This document shows, in pieces, positions 49,606-62,800 of a stretch of 64,000 bases of DNA. The DNA comes from Opisthorchis felineus (taxonomy: Eukaryota > Platyhelminthes > Trematoda > Opisthorchiida > Opisthorchiidae), in NCBI GenBank assembly GCA_004794785.1, contig SJOL01003040.1:916997-980996 (forward strand). Direction: 5' to 3'. The translations under genes were made by a program, and so were the position numbers. The notes under the pieces were generated by a model. The model ran no database searches, was not told the origin of the DNA, and saw only the letters and a list, made by a program, of their open reading frames with translations. Numbering within the stretch: the stretch's first letter is position 1; the number at the start of each line of letters is the position of its first letter.

Positions 49606-51564
49606 AGACACGCATCTGACGGCATAATGAGACATTGATAAGGTAGATGACACAGGTAATGCATTACTGCACAGTGTAAGGTTCCCAAGAAGCAGGTTTA
49701 ATGAGTGTGAAAAATCATCTAAGCGACTTAAGATAAACGATGGCTAGGTGTTCTTGATATATGCTTTTGTACAAGCAGAAGGCCGGAAAGCATTCTGAAC
49801 TTGTACGTCACTACTAATATGCAAATACAAACATCATATATCGTACTAATGAAATATCCCTTTTAGAAAGAGTTTTCGGGGAAATTTGTCTAAAATAAGT
49901 GTTTCAGAACAGGCCAAGATAACGTCACGGTTGATTCGTCTTGAGTGACACCACACGCTGCCGAGTGAAAAGCGGAATTGTTAGATTCACATCGAAATTA
50001 GGTGCGGTAGTGGTGTCTCTATGCGACTAGTGAGTGCAACAGTTGGACGATTTTTCATTTGATCGTTAATGGAATGATTCCTAGTAGCCTGATATCGGGT
50101 GAACAACACAGGACTAGCAAGTGAGCTGTTGGTGTTCGACCAACCTGTCATCCTGCACAACTTCATCTTTGTTTATCCCCAAACGAGGCGAAATCGTATT
50201 CTATATAACTCGAATCGATCCTAACTCCGTAATCTCTAATAACATTTTGGTTTCCAATGTCGACTATGGTCCGTAACGAGTTAAAAAGTTTGCGAGTTTT
50301 TAATTTTTCTACTCCCACTCAACCTAGGATATTCGTACTTCCAAAACATCACACAAGGAAACACCGTCTACTGAATTTACTATTATTATCTGTTCAGGCC
50401 ATACAAAACGCATGCATGCATACTGGAAAGTGCACAACACTCAGTAGACCACTTCATTGATCCAGGGGATAACTGTATTTGGCATGCACGATGCGACACG
50501 GTCATGATTGCAGTGCTCACGTTCTTGCTTATAAAACATTGATGATCTACTCCCAAGATATGAACATATCATTAGTGCTTTTGAGTCGACTGAGAGGTAG
50601 TATGCCCATTCCCGTTATCGTCCGCACGTAAAGAAGTGCGATGGTGAAATAGGCAGCAAAAGTTACCTAATCACTTTACTGGCTAGTAAGACCTAGTCGG
50701 CTTCCGTCCAGATGGGAGGACTACTGTAAGCCCTGTCTGACAACGTTAAACGGAATTGAGAACAGTAGCCATAAAATGAGTAATTTTATCATGAAAGATC
50801 CCAAATTCGTATTTAAATATGTTCCGAAATCTTCTGAATTTGGAGCATATGCAAATGGGCAAGATTCCTAGCTGGATTGGAAGGAAAAAGTTTTCAGTGA
50901 TGAAATGTTCGAGCTGAACGGTTAAAATGTCTGCATTTCACCAGGTGCACAGTATGGGAATAGAGGGGGGAACTTTCGATAGCTGAATACAGAAAGGAAG
51001 ATTGTTGTGGTCTGGCTGTTTCGAATGACTACATTTGCAATCATATGTCAGTTGGGGAGCTGCGAAAATTTTTGGAAGATTTGCATTGCCACATCTTTTG
51101 TGGGCACATACTTAACGTGCTTATTTTTTATACAGTTTAATGCGATAGTCTTCCGAGTCGGAACTGATCTCCTTAACTCCATGAATTGGGATACCTTGTG
51201 GACTAAGTGTACCGAATGTCACACAGTCAGCTTGCACTGTGACAGGCTTACATGAGTTGGCTGGCATCCGATACGGATAGTACAAGCGGTCTGAACGTAA
51301 TCGGATGCGTCACTGTCCTTCAGTCTATGAATCCGATGAAAAATCCGGAAGAATAAAGAACTGGCATAAACCACAACACCCCACAATTCGATGCTCCTTT
51401 ATTATCTTATGCATGGCATATCTAGAGGCGTTGCCTAGAGAAATTGCCTGTATGCATTATCTTGAATTTCCATTCAATTATAGGGGCAGAAGAATCGTTA
51501 GAAGCGTGTGGCTGGGTTGTCTTACTCGAGCTGTTTACGCTGCTAGCGAGCCTATATTTCGTTA

Positions 51565-51597
51565 CAAGCTCCCGGACGCAGGTGCGCCGGGAGCTTG
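51565..51597. repeat. Perfect 11-bp-stem hairpin
   Basis: CAAGCTCCCGG (51565-51575) and CCGGGAGCTTG (51587-51597) are exact reverse complements around an 11-nt spacer whose CGC/GCG ends could extend the stem. Very GC-rich for the region. Confidence 0.8.
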
Positions 51598-51603
51598 CGG
51601 TAA

Positions 51604-52196
51604 TCTTATTGAACTGACGCGCAGTCCAGTTTGCATTGTGACTGCACCCTCCATACGTCAATACTAGCTGCACTTTGATGTCCAGCGGCAGGTGAATCAC
51701 TTTACCGTGAACACTAGAGGCTGGGGTAAAAACAGTTTCCAGTCTCAGTGTTTGTGAGGTGTGACCTACGACCGTCATCACCTCAGTTTGTCGTAAGACC
51801 GTCACATATGCACCGATCTTGTCTTGTCATCCGTCTAACCAGTACATTGGCTGAGAACGTCAAGCCCTGTCCCTCTATGGGGTCGTCATGCTATCTAGGG
51901 GACGCTTGCTATCGCCCGACCGGGTTTCAGCAGGCCTCACCACAGTGGGCTTGTTACGGGTAATGGGCCTCTCTCCTGAACCGGTGAGTAGGTGGACACA
52001 ACCGGGTTTCGCACAGACTACCGTCGTGTAACCTTTGGTGTTTGGGTTAGTCCAGAATGAGCACAGTGCGGGTTTTGGGCTGTGTGAAGCGGAAATTCTT
52101 TAAAATGAAAAATCGGAAACTTTCTGGACCAACGGTATCGAGATCGAGTGTGGTATGTGTTTGTCTCTGGTATTTTCAAGTGTCTGCTCTCATGTT
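51604..52196 (-). repeat. ~590-bp repeat, copy 2 (inverted relative to 49036-49605)
   Basis: Reverse-complement partner of 49036-49605. It carries a hairpin at its left edge (51565-51597). Divergence looks moderate (substitutions every few bases in places), so this is an old pair, about 2 kb apart. Confidence 0.75.
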
Positions 52197-55100
52197 CCAA
52201 CAGGCCTAGGAACGGATGCACACCACGGTATCCCCTAGCAAGCGAAAAGGGAAAACAAGTACACCTGGACCTAAAAAGATACCTGACTCATCAAAGCCAG
52301 AGTGGTGTAAGGTCATCTAAATGAGGATCAACTCACATTTTGTAACGGGCGTCACCTGATGGTGACAAGCAATTTATTCATATCACCAAATGATAAATCC
52401 ATCGTCATTGGAATATGTCATTTTATGTTGGAGTATATTGGCCATTTCTTCTCCCCGGTAGTCTAGTTGAAGTATGTTTTCTCGAGTAGAGTACACTCTA
52501 CCACCGTAATCATTTCTTACCAAATCATCTGCTTGTAGTACACGATGTTGGCTTTTCAACCCCTTAGCCAACAGACGAATCACTGATACTGCGGCCGATT
52601 TCAAGAAAAACCGTGGCTCACGGGAGTATAGTTATATATTGCTTGTCCTTAGCAGGATGTTTCATATTCAAGATATGGTCGCAGTTGCAATTACGGCGTG
52701 TGAACGCATGCAATCCTGCAAAACTCCACAAGAGAAACAGAGGTAGCGAACTAAATTTGATTTTGACGATCTCTGGCCAGGGCAGCAGAATATATTTTGT
52801 GATCTTCAGCAGAAGTATCGATAAGACACAGAGTAAATAAGACTGGAATGACAACCGGTCGGTCCATTGGATAGCGTCGACAACACAAACAGCTACCGTA
52901 AATAGGTGACGTGATCTTTCAACCAGCCTATTGGTCTGCGCATGGTAGACGGTAGCGCGGCAACCTAACCTAGTAAGTTTAAAAATGATTCCGGAACTTG
53001 CAGTCTTTGCCGGTGGTGACAGCCGCCAGGAGACCGTACACAGCCACCCAAGACTTTACAAGCAACCAATCCCAGTTAAGTAAAACTGTGATACAGAGGC
53101 ACGGACGTCAATACCGAATAGGCTCTCTTTTGTCCGAAGTTTCGAAACGGCTTTAGATAGCCCAGAAACACGGCAAAGTAATTAGCTCACTCCTAACAAG
53201 TGATGATCATTTTGGCTTACTCTTAGACTACAGGTAACTTAAATACACAGGACGGGTGAATGCAATTTCACTCCACGGTTACGACGAATGGAACATCCAG
53301 CTGTGAAGCACCTCTTCAAATGTTATTATTGTCATCCGCAGTCTTTACACTTGCCTAGTTGCAACAAAGTAGACGCAGCTCTAGCTGTTCCATCACTGCG
53401 CTTAACTACGCAGCTGACGCGCAGTTCGGTACATCCTCTTTATACCTTCTGTCGTTATAACGCCATTCTTACCCTTCGTTACTCAATGGATAGTACTAAA
53501 ACCTGGAAAATCCAGAGATGAAATGAAAGACTTATTTCCAAAAATCACGTGTGATTACTTTTCCGCCACCTCTCGTTTCCGAAAACATTACTGAGAGACT
53601 CAAATTGACCCGTTGTTTGAATTAGCCAGAATACTTAAGTTCGGCGTCCCTAGTACTGATATGGTGTCATCAAGTGAAACTGGGGAATCGTGTTTCTCCA
53701 GGGTGCCTTCATCGTCATTAATTAAGGGCGCCTGCATGGTTTTCGATGCACTGAGCAGCCAGAGACTGCACAAGGGGCTCTGTAGATGGTCGTTTCAGAT
53801 TTCCGCGCAGAACTCCAGCGACTCGCTCCTTTGCCAGAAGAGCTTATGGGCGCGTCCCATGGGCACACGCACAGGTTTGGTGCGAGAGTAAGCACATGCT
53901 CTCTCTCGATGTTTGCATGGGTATGAGAGACTCGGTACTTCCGAACGGTCGTGCGCATGTGACTGGGACAACCAGTGTACACGGTAGAGGATGTAGGTTG
54001 GGGGTGAACTCAAGGGCCCAGTGAACCTGGGCGGTTCAGCTCGAATGCTCAGGCCTCACAGCCGATTACACATTCAGCTAACTACGCATGCACACATTGA
54101 AGGCAGGACACAGTCCGGCATAATGAGCGTTTTGGCTTAGTCAGGAGCGGGCACTTCAATCAGGTTCACGTGCCCAGACTGAATAAGGTCCAAGGGCTGG
54201 ATCAACCATACGGCTTTGATATACACTTGTCGTGCAGAGGTGAATGTCAAACTATTCCCAATGTTAACACTAGCACTGGCCGACCGAGAATGCTTTTCCG
54301 CCTACTACGAAAATCAATGAGTGAGAGAATAAACAACTCCTGTGATGGTCCCCTAAAAACCAACAAACAAATTAGCTGATTCCGCGTTCAAACATGAACA
54401 AAACACCAGAACTGAACAGATTCAGAATCCGCACCAGAGCAGGTATTGCGTACACTCATTCCAATATGTCCTGTTCGATCCATGGAGGCTTTCTGCCGAT
54501 CACGGTATTCTACAACGTTATCTACATCGAACGTGGACCATCAATAGTACTAAATTTAACCCTACATTTTAACTTCGTGATTGATGATGTGATGGATGAG
54601 GATCCGAATTCATGTAGGGAGACCTTCGGCATGGCATGTATACCGGTATTCGGTACGCCGATGGTACCGTTTTCAGTCACCGTTTTTGTAACAAAAGTAA
54701 CAATGTAAGATTCCGCCGTGAGATGGCCACGAACACCTTGATTGTGTGCACAACAGATTATTCGCTCGCGAAAGTCGACACGTTCATATACATTGGAAGT
54801 TTTCAATGCAGCAGGACAAGCGAAGCCGTTCCACGTTGGTAAAAATCCCTTCTCCGTTTGTCTTCGATTTTGGCATCGAAATGACATCAGGACGTTAATC
54901 ACAAGGTCTTGGTGCTTGTGTGCGAGCAGTGCATCGCTGTTTTTCTAAACAGTTGCATAAAAATATGATTTTCACCATCACCACCTCCGCCAACTGGTTC
55001 CCATCAAGCTAATCGATCAGGTGAACAGTGCAAACGTTGCAGGGATAACAAGTCAAAACCTACTCAATGAACGAACTACTGTAACCCGTAGTGTACCCTA

Positions 55101-57490
55101 AATGGGTGTTCTCCAAATATCCAGGGAGCTACTACAGCACTTAACATTATCTGGGAAGCCTTTGGGGCCAGAAACGAACCAGGGTTGATTACATGGTCTC
55201 GAGTTAGGAACGCTTCGACTGCACAGCTCAGCAAGACTAGCAAGTTTGTCTACCTGGTTTGGGGGCAGATGACAACGCCCACCGGATACAAATTTCAGTA
55301 GAGATATTTTTGATGGGATAGTATGCTACAAACAGTAACGATCTTGTACCCCTAAAATGACACACCAACCTCCGTAAAAACGGTCAGTAGCCCCCTCATC
55401 TTTACACTCATTCCGTTTTTTACATTCGTCCATGGTGTGCACCAGCAGGAACGGAACAACACTAAAAATCATTGTGGTGACGAGGATGAGTGATTGTGAG
55501 CTCACCTAACCTGTACGGTGCTGTAACCTCTATTCAAGTCACGTTAATGTAACTACTCCGATAGGAGATTGTCTGATTGCGAGTTCTGGAATAGAAACAA
55601 AAAGTTACGAATTCATATGCATTTCGATTTACGTTTGTTCCCCAGAGCGTGTAAACATTGTAACTATTGGAATTTCGCCCACAAACCGAATAATCTGTAT
55701 TGCCCGTTGGGTGAACTTTCAGTGCCGCAGTTTGTTGCGCAAACGAACATCTGTACAGAACATTTCGTTTGCATCCAGGTGCCTACCAATTTGGGTCAAC
55801 TTTGGCTTTAATTCAATGCATGCGGTCTTCGAAACAAATCAAAGCAAGAAGAGCTCAGTGTACACCGACACTATGGTGAATTTTATCGTCGTGGTTCTGG
55901 ACATGAGATTCTATACGAACTGAGGTCAACCGACTAATGAAGGCTGCTACCAATCAGGAATATGAGTGTACGCAGAGTGTAAGGTTAGCTTGCTCGACTG
56001 CAAAACCGTGGTTTTCCCGAAAATTTAAAGAATGCGTGTTAATCCCGACCAGCTTCATTCCCCACGATTTTCTTCACCTGCTTCCACCTTCCGTGAAGTT
56101 CTGTGTCCTGCAAAAAATTAGTCCTCGATCATCATTTAAATTTCGTGAACAAATGCCGAACCTACATGCCATTTGTCAGACTGCCGACAGAAGTGTTCAA
56201 CATGGACAGCCAGCTGGCTTGCTTAATTGAACTACAGTTTACCATATTTGCGCCGAGGCTAGTCAACACTGGCTCACCACTGTCTAGGTAAACAGTTACA
56301 AAAACGCGAATGGATTTTCTGGGACCTTTGATGATCACGGAGAGAGCCACCTGCCGCTTGTCGAAAGGTTTCAGTTTTGTCGCCGTAACCGATCTGGAGG
56401 TAGTCATCCTAATATATCAGTGTAAGAAATGTGGTTTTAAACCAGTCGCCATCCGAAAATAGAACTAGACTTTACTGGACGCCAGAGTCCACGGGAATGC
56501 ATTTAGAGAGCTCTTCACGTAAACCCAAGTAGCGTATTGCGGCGAGCACTACGAAGTGACCGTCTCTAGTTGCTTTCATCAACTTCTTACTTGAATATTC
56601 GTAACGTGAGTTCCCACCCTCTTGATATCAACATCAACGAGGAATTTTACCCGGCCAGTATACCGCTGAATTGAAGGATCGAGGTAAAACGGACAAACAT
56701 CCGCAGGGACAAGTCCAACCAAGGACCGCCGTAGATAGTGAACATGGGAAAATATCAGGGACATCTCTCGTTCGGTCAAGGACGCAGGAACACAGTCAAA
56801 GTCACCTTTAAAAGAACGATAGGGGTACCAGAGGACAACAAGACACTGACGTTTGTCTGCTGGATCAATCTAATTCCTGCGTTTTTCAATACGGCAGTGT
56901 TTGGATATCTTGCAGATCACAGTGAACACCAGAAAAGCCACAATACTAGTAAAACCATGCAGATAAAATTGTAGTGTTCCAACACATTAGGAAACGTTGC
57001 TGTTCGCATGGAGAAAAAATGTTGCATTCGCTCAGTCATGCGCTTTGGAGTAAACTCAACGCACAGTCTAGGGACATTTCGTAAATACCGTCATAGTGGA
57101 CGTCTACACACTTCCTATCAATCCGTAAGAGCATAGGGTAAAGGCCTGGGTAGGCAATAACGGAAATCGATATGCAGGTGTTAGGACATGATCTGCCTCT
57201 CAAATGCATGTGCATACGCGACAGCTCAAATGGAAAGTCAGTGGTACTTAACAGGTATACAGCAATCAAAATGGTGTGACATTATGACAACGATTCGAGG
57301 ACGAAAACGGGGTTGATACCCATTGACAATGATCTCCTGTCCAAACGACTTGCAACCAAGTATGCATGACACCACTGTCTATAGCTGGAACATTCAGCTG
57401 CGTTGTTCAGTCTATGGACCAACGTTTCTCGCGAAAAAAGAACTAGAAACGGTAAGTTGTTTGAAATTCACCTGTCACCAAAAGGAAAGC
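52197..57490. other. No gene apart from the non-LTR RT remnant
   Basis: The minus-strand frame 56407-56162 contains VYLDSGEPVL, faintly like a retropepsin D-S/T-G site, but it is isolated. The remainder is uninformative. Confidence 0.4.
54540..54950 (+). pseudogene. Non-LTR retrotransposon reverse transcriptase, 3' part, frameshifted
   Basis: Three frames supply consecutive RT pieces: FNFVIDDVM (motif B end), then TGIRYADGTVFSH (YADD box with the second Asp lost), then VDTFIYIGSF and FNAAGQAKPF...FWHRNDI (thumb-like VDxFxYLGS and RxLWxRxDI). The order matches RTE/CR1-type elements. At least two frameshifts; inactive. Confidence 0.7.
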
Positions 57491-57533
57491 AGTAAAGCGC
57501 ATTACTCACAAGGTTGCTGAAAACTCTTCGACA

Positions 57534-57576
57534 GCCCACGACCGGTTTCGCCCTTCTTGGGGCTCATCAGGTAGGC
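57534..57576 (-). ncRNA. Hammerhead ribozyme, type I with minimal helix III, complete core
   Basis: Read 5'->3' on the minus strand: helix I strand GCCTAC, core CTGATGA, helix II GCCC-(CAAGAA)-GGGC, core GAAA, a helix III of only ACC/GGT, cleavage triplet GTC, helix I strand GTGGGC. Helix I pairs over six positions (one G-U), helix II over four. Predicted cleavage is 3' of the C at position 57540. Very short helix III hammerheads are known from Penelope-like elements and animal retrozymes, where dimers help folding. All invariant core bases are present, so this copy is predicted to be active if transcribed. It sits in the left unit of the inverted dimer at 57504-58022. Confidence 0.85.
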
Positions 57577-57801
57577 GCAGTCCCCGAGTTTCCGTCAACC
57601 TTATGTTCTACTTGAACCCAAATTGGACTGATTTCGACAAATACACTCATGTGCAAATCAATTTGGTTTTCACGGGAGACTCAAGTGAGTCTCTCGTTTA
57701 TGATGTTCTTCAACTGAATGTGCTGCACACAGGCCGCCTCATGTTTCAGTTGGTACGATATTCAAGATATCGCAGTATATTTTCATGAAGGAAACTACTA
57801 C

Positions 57802-57830
57802 CCCAAGAAGGGCGAAACCGGTCGTGGGCT
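57802..57830 (+). ncRNA. 5'-truncated hammerhead ribozyme in the right unit of the dimer
   Basis: Contains CCCC-AAGAA-GGGC, GAAAC, CGGTC and GTGGGC, but the CTGATGA core strand and upstream helix I strand are absent at the junction with the left unit. It cannot self-cleave on its own. Confidence 0.75.
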
Positions 57831-58035
57831 GTCGAAGAGTTTTCAGCAACCTTGTGAGTAGTTTCCTTCATGAAAATATACTGCGATATCTTGAATATCG
57901 TACCAACTGAAACATGAGGCGGCCTGTGTGCAGCACATTCAGTTGAAGAACATCATAAACGAGAGACTCACTTGAGTCTCCCGTGAAAACCAAATTGATT
58001 TGCAAATGAGTGTATTTGTCGAAGTAAAGCGCATT

Positions 58036-59809
58036 CTTCATCTGACTAAGCCAACCAGCCAGCTTGTCCAAGATAGGGGGATGCTTGTGCTCAAATTGTG
58101 CAACTGGTCGTTGGTTTGCTCATTGAGGTGATCAGCTGTATAGAGCGGTATCAGCAGCGCGCTTTTGATGGCAACTGCTCACCTTCCATGTCCTTTCATT
58201 TATGCAATCGTTCAGAGAGCGAAAGTACTGCCTCTGTAGTGAGGAGTAGCTATCGAGTGCTTAAAAAAGATTGGTCCGTTTAGCTGTCACTGTATACCCC
58301 AGGTTACTCACGTACGTGGCCATAAACAGTTGGTATAGACAGTGTATCGAAATATTGTTCGTTCGGGTTCGTTGTGGTTGTTGAGAGGCCAAAGAGCAGA
58401 CTAACAACCAATAAACTTGGCGTGACCTGAACTCGCGGCCACTCAGTTACTTTGGTACTGCCTGCTCAGCCTTACGTAACCGTCTAACAAAAATTCAGTT
58501 GTCTGCAAATCTTTTCGACCGGTCTTTTAAACAACACGACTTTCACTTAAGCCAGAATGAATGGCTCAAGGGTTCAACGACTTTGCATATGCGCGACTAT
58601 GGCATAGTGATTCGTCAACACGAGTCTACACAACGGTTACCAAGTCATCATCCAGGTCAGTACGATCGGATGATACGCGGATTTTAGCCATATTCGCACA
58701 AGAACGCAAAATTACGAGGCAACAATTTATCAGGGAATTTACAAGTACTGAATTTAAGACAACAGTCCCCTTTGTCCATTTCGTCAAAACAGAAAGATGT
58801 ATAAAACGGAATGCACCAGATTTCAGTTGTCTGTCGGCCGTATACAATTACGTAAGTCAAAAATGGTGTAAATGGGATCGTTCAGAAAGCACAGTTGAAC
58901 AAGACGCTTGCTGAAAAACGACAAAAGTTAACCGATGATGTCCACGGTAAATCGACCAGTCCAAAGTCTTTCAGAACCAGACTCAATTTTAATTGCCGTA
59001 TATTGTGTAACCCTATCTTACAGCTCTAGTAGTTTCAATCCGTATTGCGACCGTGGAACATGCAAGAGGAACCAGCTTGGCAACAATGTCACACAGCATG
59101 ACAACCAACTAAAAAACCAAGCTAATAGCTACTGTGATGTTTCCCCAGGAAGTAACCTGACCAAAAAAATCCGAAACGAGAATTCTGGATTGCTAAATCT
59201 GCCATCTTTGGAGGCTCCCTGGTGAGATAATATGTTGTGGAATTACAAACAGCCTCAGAAGATTGCCTTTACCAGAGTAGACGTAGACAGGCTTTTTGGT
59301 GATTTCGCCCTACACATCATGCTCATCGATTATGAAACGGACTTTCCCAGACCACAAAACTAATAACTACTAAACTCCAAAAGAAGAGGTGAACATAAAA
59401 ATTTAATTTTCTTCATTGCACAAAAAGGTCATGTATAGTGGATAAAAAGTACAATCTTTACGAACAAAAAGGATATGATAAAAACACAGCCTTTCGCATG
59501 GGTAGCGTAGTATTGGTTGAATGGGATCACAGCCAAAGAGTAATGTAGGCGAAAGCAGGTGCAGATGTGGATACATGTGCATGGGTTAGAAGGAAACTCG
59601 AAGGGTTCGACGAAACTAGTAAAGCACGGAACATGCATCTATGGATCTGAATGCATGCGGGTAATGAGTAGTACATGTAGAGTAAGGGAAAACCTCATAA
59701 GAAAGCCTAAGGAACACGATACATCGACAATAACTGCGAAAAATCCGGTAAACCTTACTAAACTATGTATGCGTTCTAAACTACAGAAGATAAACCAACG
59801 GTTTAGAAT
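58036..59809. other. Region 3' of the 59.8-kb gene model; no separate gene supported
   Basis: The plus-strand frame 58561-58914 is open for 117 codons (FIREFTSTEFKTTVPFVHF) without recognised motifs. The minus strand downstream of the TAA at 59810 would hold the 3' UTR. Confidence 0.4.
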
Positions 59810-62800
59810 TTAAACACCAGTTCCCACATCTTCATGATATAATTTGGTTGCCATAATGTCTCCCGTGAAAAGCGTCTGTGTGGCGACCGACGTTTGGGTT
59901 ATTTGGCGTGTTGCGAATTCATCAGCGCCAAGAATGCATGAACATACACAACGGGATCGGTCTGGATCGGACTCGCTTAGAGGAACAGATGAGCTTGTGC
60001 GAATTGAACTGCATCCATCTCCGAAACCAGTAATACTGGGTATTCCAGAAAGTGTGCTCAGTTCCGAAACAGGACTGCTACAACCAGATCGAGACTCGCC
60101 TAACCTAGACGATGGTTTTGGAGCGCTTGAATGACCATCAACCAATATTTGTCCAAGATGGGCCTCATCTGGTAGTTGTGTCGAAGTCTGCTTAGGTTGG
60201 ATCTCCCAAGCCTCTGCCAAGCGAATTGAGGCAAACGCATTCACGCAACGGTCAAATGCCTCACTGACTTCGTCAAACAGGTACTTTATGGATGGTTTCA
60301 AATGCGGCTGCTCCTCCGAATTATCTAGCCCGGAATCTGGATCGTCCTGACAATCCGAATTCTCATCGGATGCGGACTCCACGGTCTGACCTTTTGTTGC
60401 AAGACGCTGCAAATAGTTCGCCAGCGGATCGCTCTCCTTCCACACACATGTGGCTCGCCATTTAGCTCGAGACTCTTTGGGGGCCAACACAGCGTTGAAG
60501 AATACAGTTTCTTTCACCTGTAAAATACCATGTATGAAAAAAATTATAACTAGAATGTGGCGAAGACAACGTCAAAGGGTGATGAAAATCATTTAAACGG
60601 GGAATGGGGTGTATCAAAAGAAAAATCTAGCTTGCAACTATCACAAATCATTACTTATAATGCGACAACGATAGTGACCCACGAACTAGCCACACAGTTC
60701 GAATTGCTTTACGCAGCCAGCTAGGCTGATTTATCATCTGTTCACGCTATTGAATATATTGAATACAGAAAGTAACCAGGTAACAAGCAACCCAGTAGGT
60801 TGAAGTGGTGAGTTCTGGGAGCTTCCACAAAACCGAAGCCCCTGTCCAGCACAGTTCATCCATCAGAACTATGTACGCAAGTTTCGCACCAACGCATTTG
60901 GTTTATCAGTTACAGTTGTTTGTTCACCCAGTCCCGCTTTGTAATTAGTATACACGTTTTACGTCTCGTACTGGAGGGATGTACGGATCACGTTAAATTC
61001 TAGCGGCATGCATTCTGTTCGAACTGATGCAAAAAACTGTGGGAAAAACATCAACTAATACTTATTACTGAAAAATAATGGCTCCTCTATAGTCGGTCTG
61101 GGGTGTACGTAACTTCCGTCGGGTAACATACGGACTTACTGGAGTCTTTGCAAGATCTGCAAAAGAGACAGCGTTCGAAGCATGTATTCCAGGGTGTTGT
61201 GGCAAAACTGTACTAGGCACCAACAACGGAGAAATGTAACTGTACTTCCAGAAAGTTTTTTTCACCGAAAGCCAATACGATATCATTTATGGGACAATTT
61301 TAATTATGAATTGGCGGAAACCACGGTAGTCAAATGCAGGAGCAGACGTTTTCGCCATCTTCTAACAAATTAATTATCTACCACGCCTGATAGTGCAACT
61401 ATTATATCCTTGTACATAGGTATGGGTGGTATAACCAAGCTGAGGTTCAAAAACCTAAAGCATCGAAAGTTGTCGTCAATTTCCACAGTCAGGAATGGTC
61501 AAGCAAGGACCCTTCAAAATATCGCGCAGGTAAGAACTTGGATGTAGAATTACTTGACCTGACGAAATACTTTGTGAAACAAATGGATTGTTGACAAGAG
61601 CAAGTAGTATATTTGTTATTGTGCATTAGCAAAAATGAGAGGTTGAAAAATTGGAGCTTGAACAGAGAGGAGTGCCATAAACAAGAGCGTGCGAAGGAAA
61701 AGGAAGCGGATTGAAAGTAAAACATATGTGAGAAAGAAAAGACAAGGGCGCTACCCTGCAAACAGTATTGGAATGAATCAAGCAACTTTTTGGGCCCGAC
61801 TAAGCTGTGAAATTCATCGCTGCAAGACTTAGGGAAAGGTCTACCTCTTAACTAACTCCTTCTAGAAACATCGAGTGGCAAGGTGTTGCTTGGGGTTAAA
61901 GGATAAACCGCTCCTAAGGCTAGCATCACTCGCGGAATTGCATTAAGTGGCAAAGGATTGCTTAGCTCCACATAAAATTCTCCTTCACCAATAAGAGCAT
62001 CAGCTTGGGCTAACCGCATTGAATACCTACGGGGGCAAACATGGAGATTACACATCACGCATCACTTCACTGTTTCGTGGCCTAACACATAAAGAATACA
62101 GGTAAGACATGAGACAGAGCCGCTCATGCTTCAGACTTGTATGTTTGTAGGCAAGAACTTCGTACTTTGTTGTACTTTCATCTGAATAGGAGAATCTCAG
62201 TACTCCCTAAGCAACCCATCAAGATCGTTTAGATTGGTTCATGTGAGCAACCTACCTCGTCATGCGTTCCAAAAAACCCGTGATCCCATACAACTCAATG
62301 TGACCCGACCAACTTAGGGAACGTAGGTTCAACAATTATTTACCGAACAGACCACTTGTTGTTGGAACATGTGCAAACAAATGCCGTTTCGAAGGTTAAC
62401 TGCTTCACCGGAAAAGGCTAGCTAAACTAACCACGGATTCCACAATGACCCTCACGTGCTGTGGGGACTGATGCCAAATAGTTACACCGCGGGAATCAGA
62501 TAGCCGCTTCAATCAAATCAACAAAAGTGAGCTTCTTCTTAGACATACATGACGTGAGAAGCTCTGATAGACCAGGTAGATACAAAGCTAATCACAGTCA
62601 GAAAATGCCATCGGAGACTTGCTACCTAAACTGCTATTATCCTTTCGTTCGGTCGTCTTGATGATAGCGAAGAGTCTCTGATTGCTTTTCAGCAAGGATT
62701 TGACAAGGGAGAAAACGGAAAACCAGCCTACTCACCCGTGGCGGGTTGCCGGATATCTGCTTCCCACGTTCAGAAGCAACATAGGGTGACAGTGATTAAA

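Larger units (their letters stand above)
57504..58022. mobile_element. Head-to-head inverted dimer of the hammerhead-repeat, with 13-bp target-site duplication
   Basis: The insertion is flanked by identical 13-mers AGTAAAGCGCATT at 57491-57503 and 58023-58035. The left unit (57504 to about 57800) has its ribozyme on the minus strand. The right unit (about 57802-58022) is inverted and begins inside ribozyme helix II (CCCAAGAAGGG), losing CTGATGA. The body arms are near-identical inverted copies separated by the truncated ribozyme, so both strands read the same peptide [17 protein letters not shown] / [17 protein letters not shown]. Repeat-derived; not a gene. Confidence 0.85.

Noticed and set aside
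56162..56407. LDSG motif on the minus strand as a retroviral-type aspartic protease
   Set aside because: A single short motif without flanking protease signatures or an adjacent RT frame.
57603..58071. Two similar open frames on opposite strands as a gene pair
   Set aside because: They are the inverted arms of the hammerhead-repeat dimer. The same peptide recurs in the 37.5-kb copy; it is a repeat consequence, not a gene.
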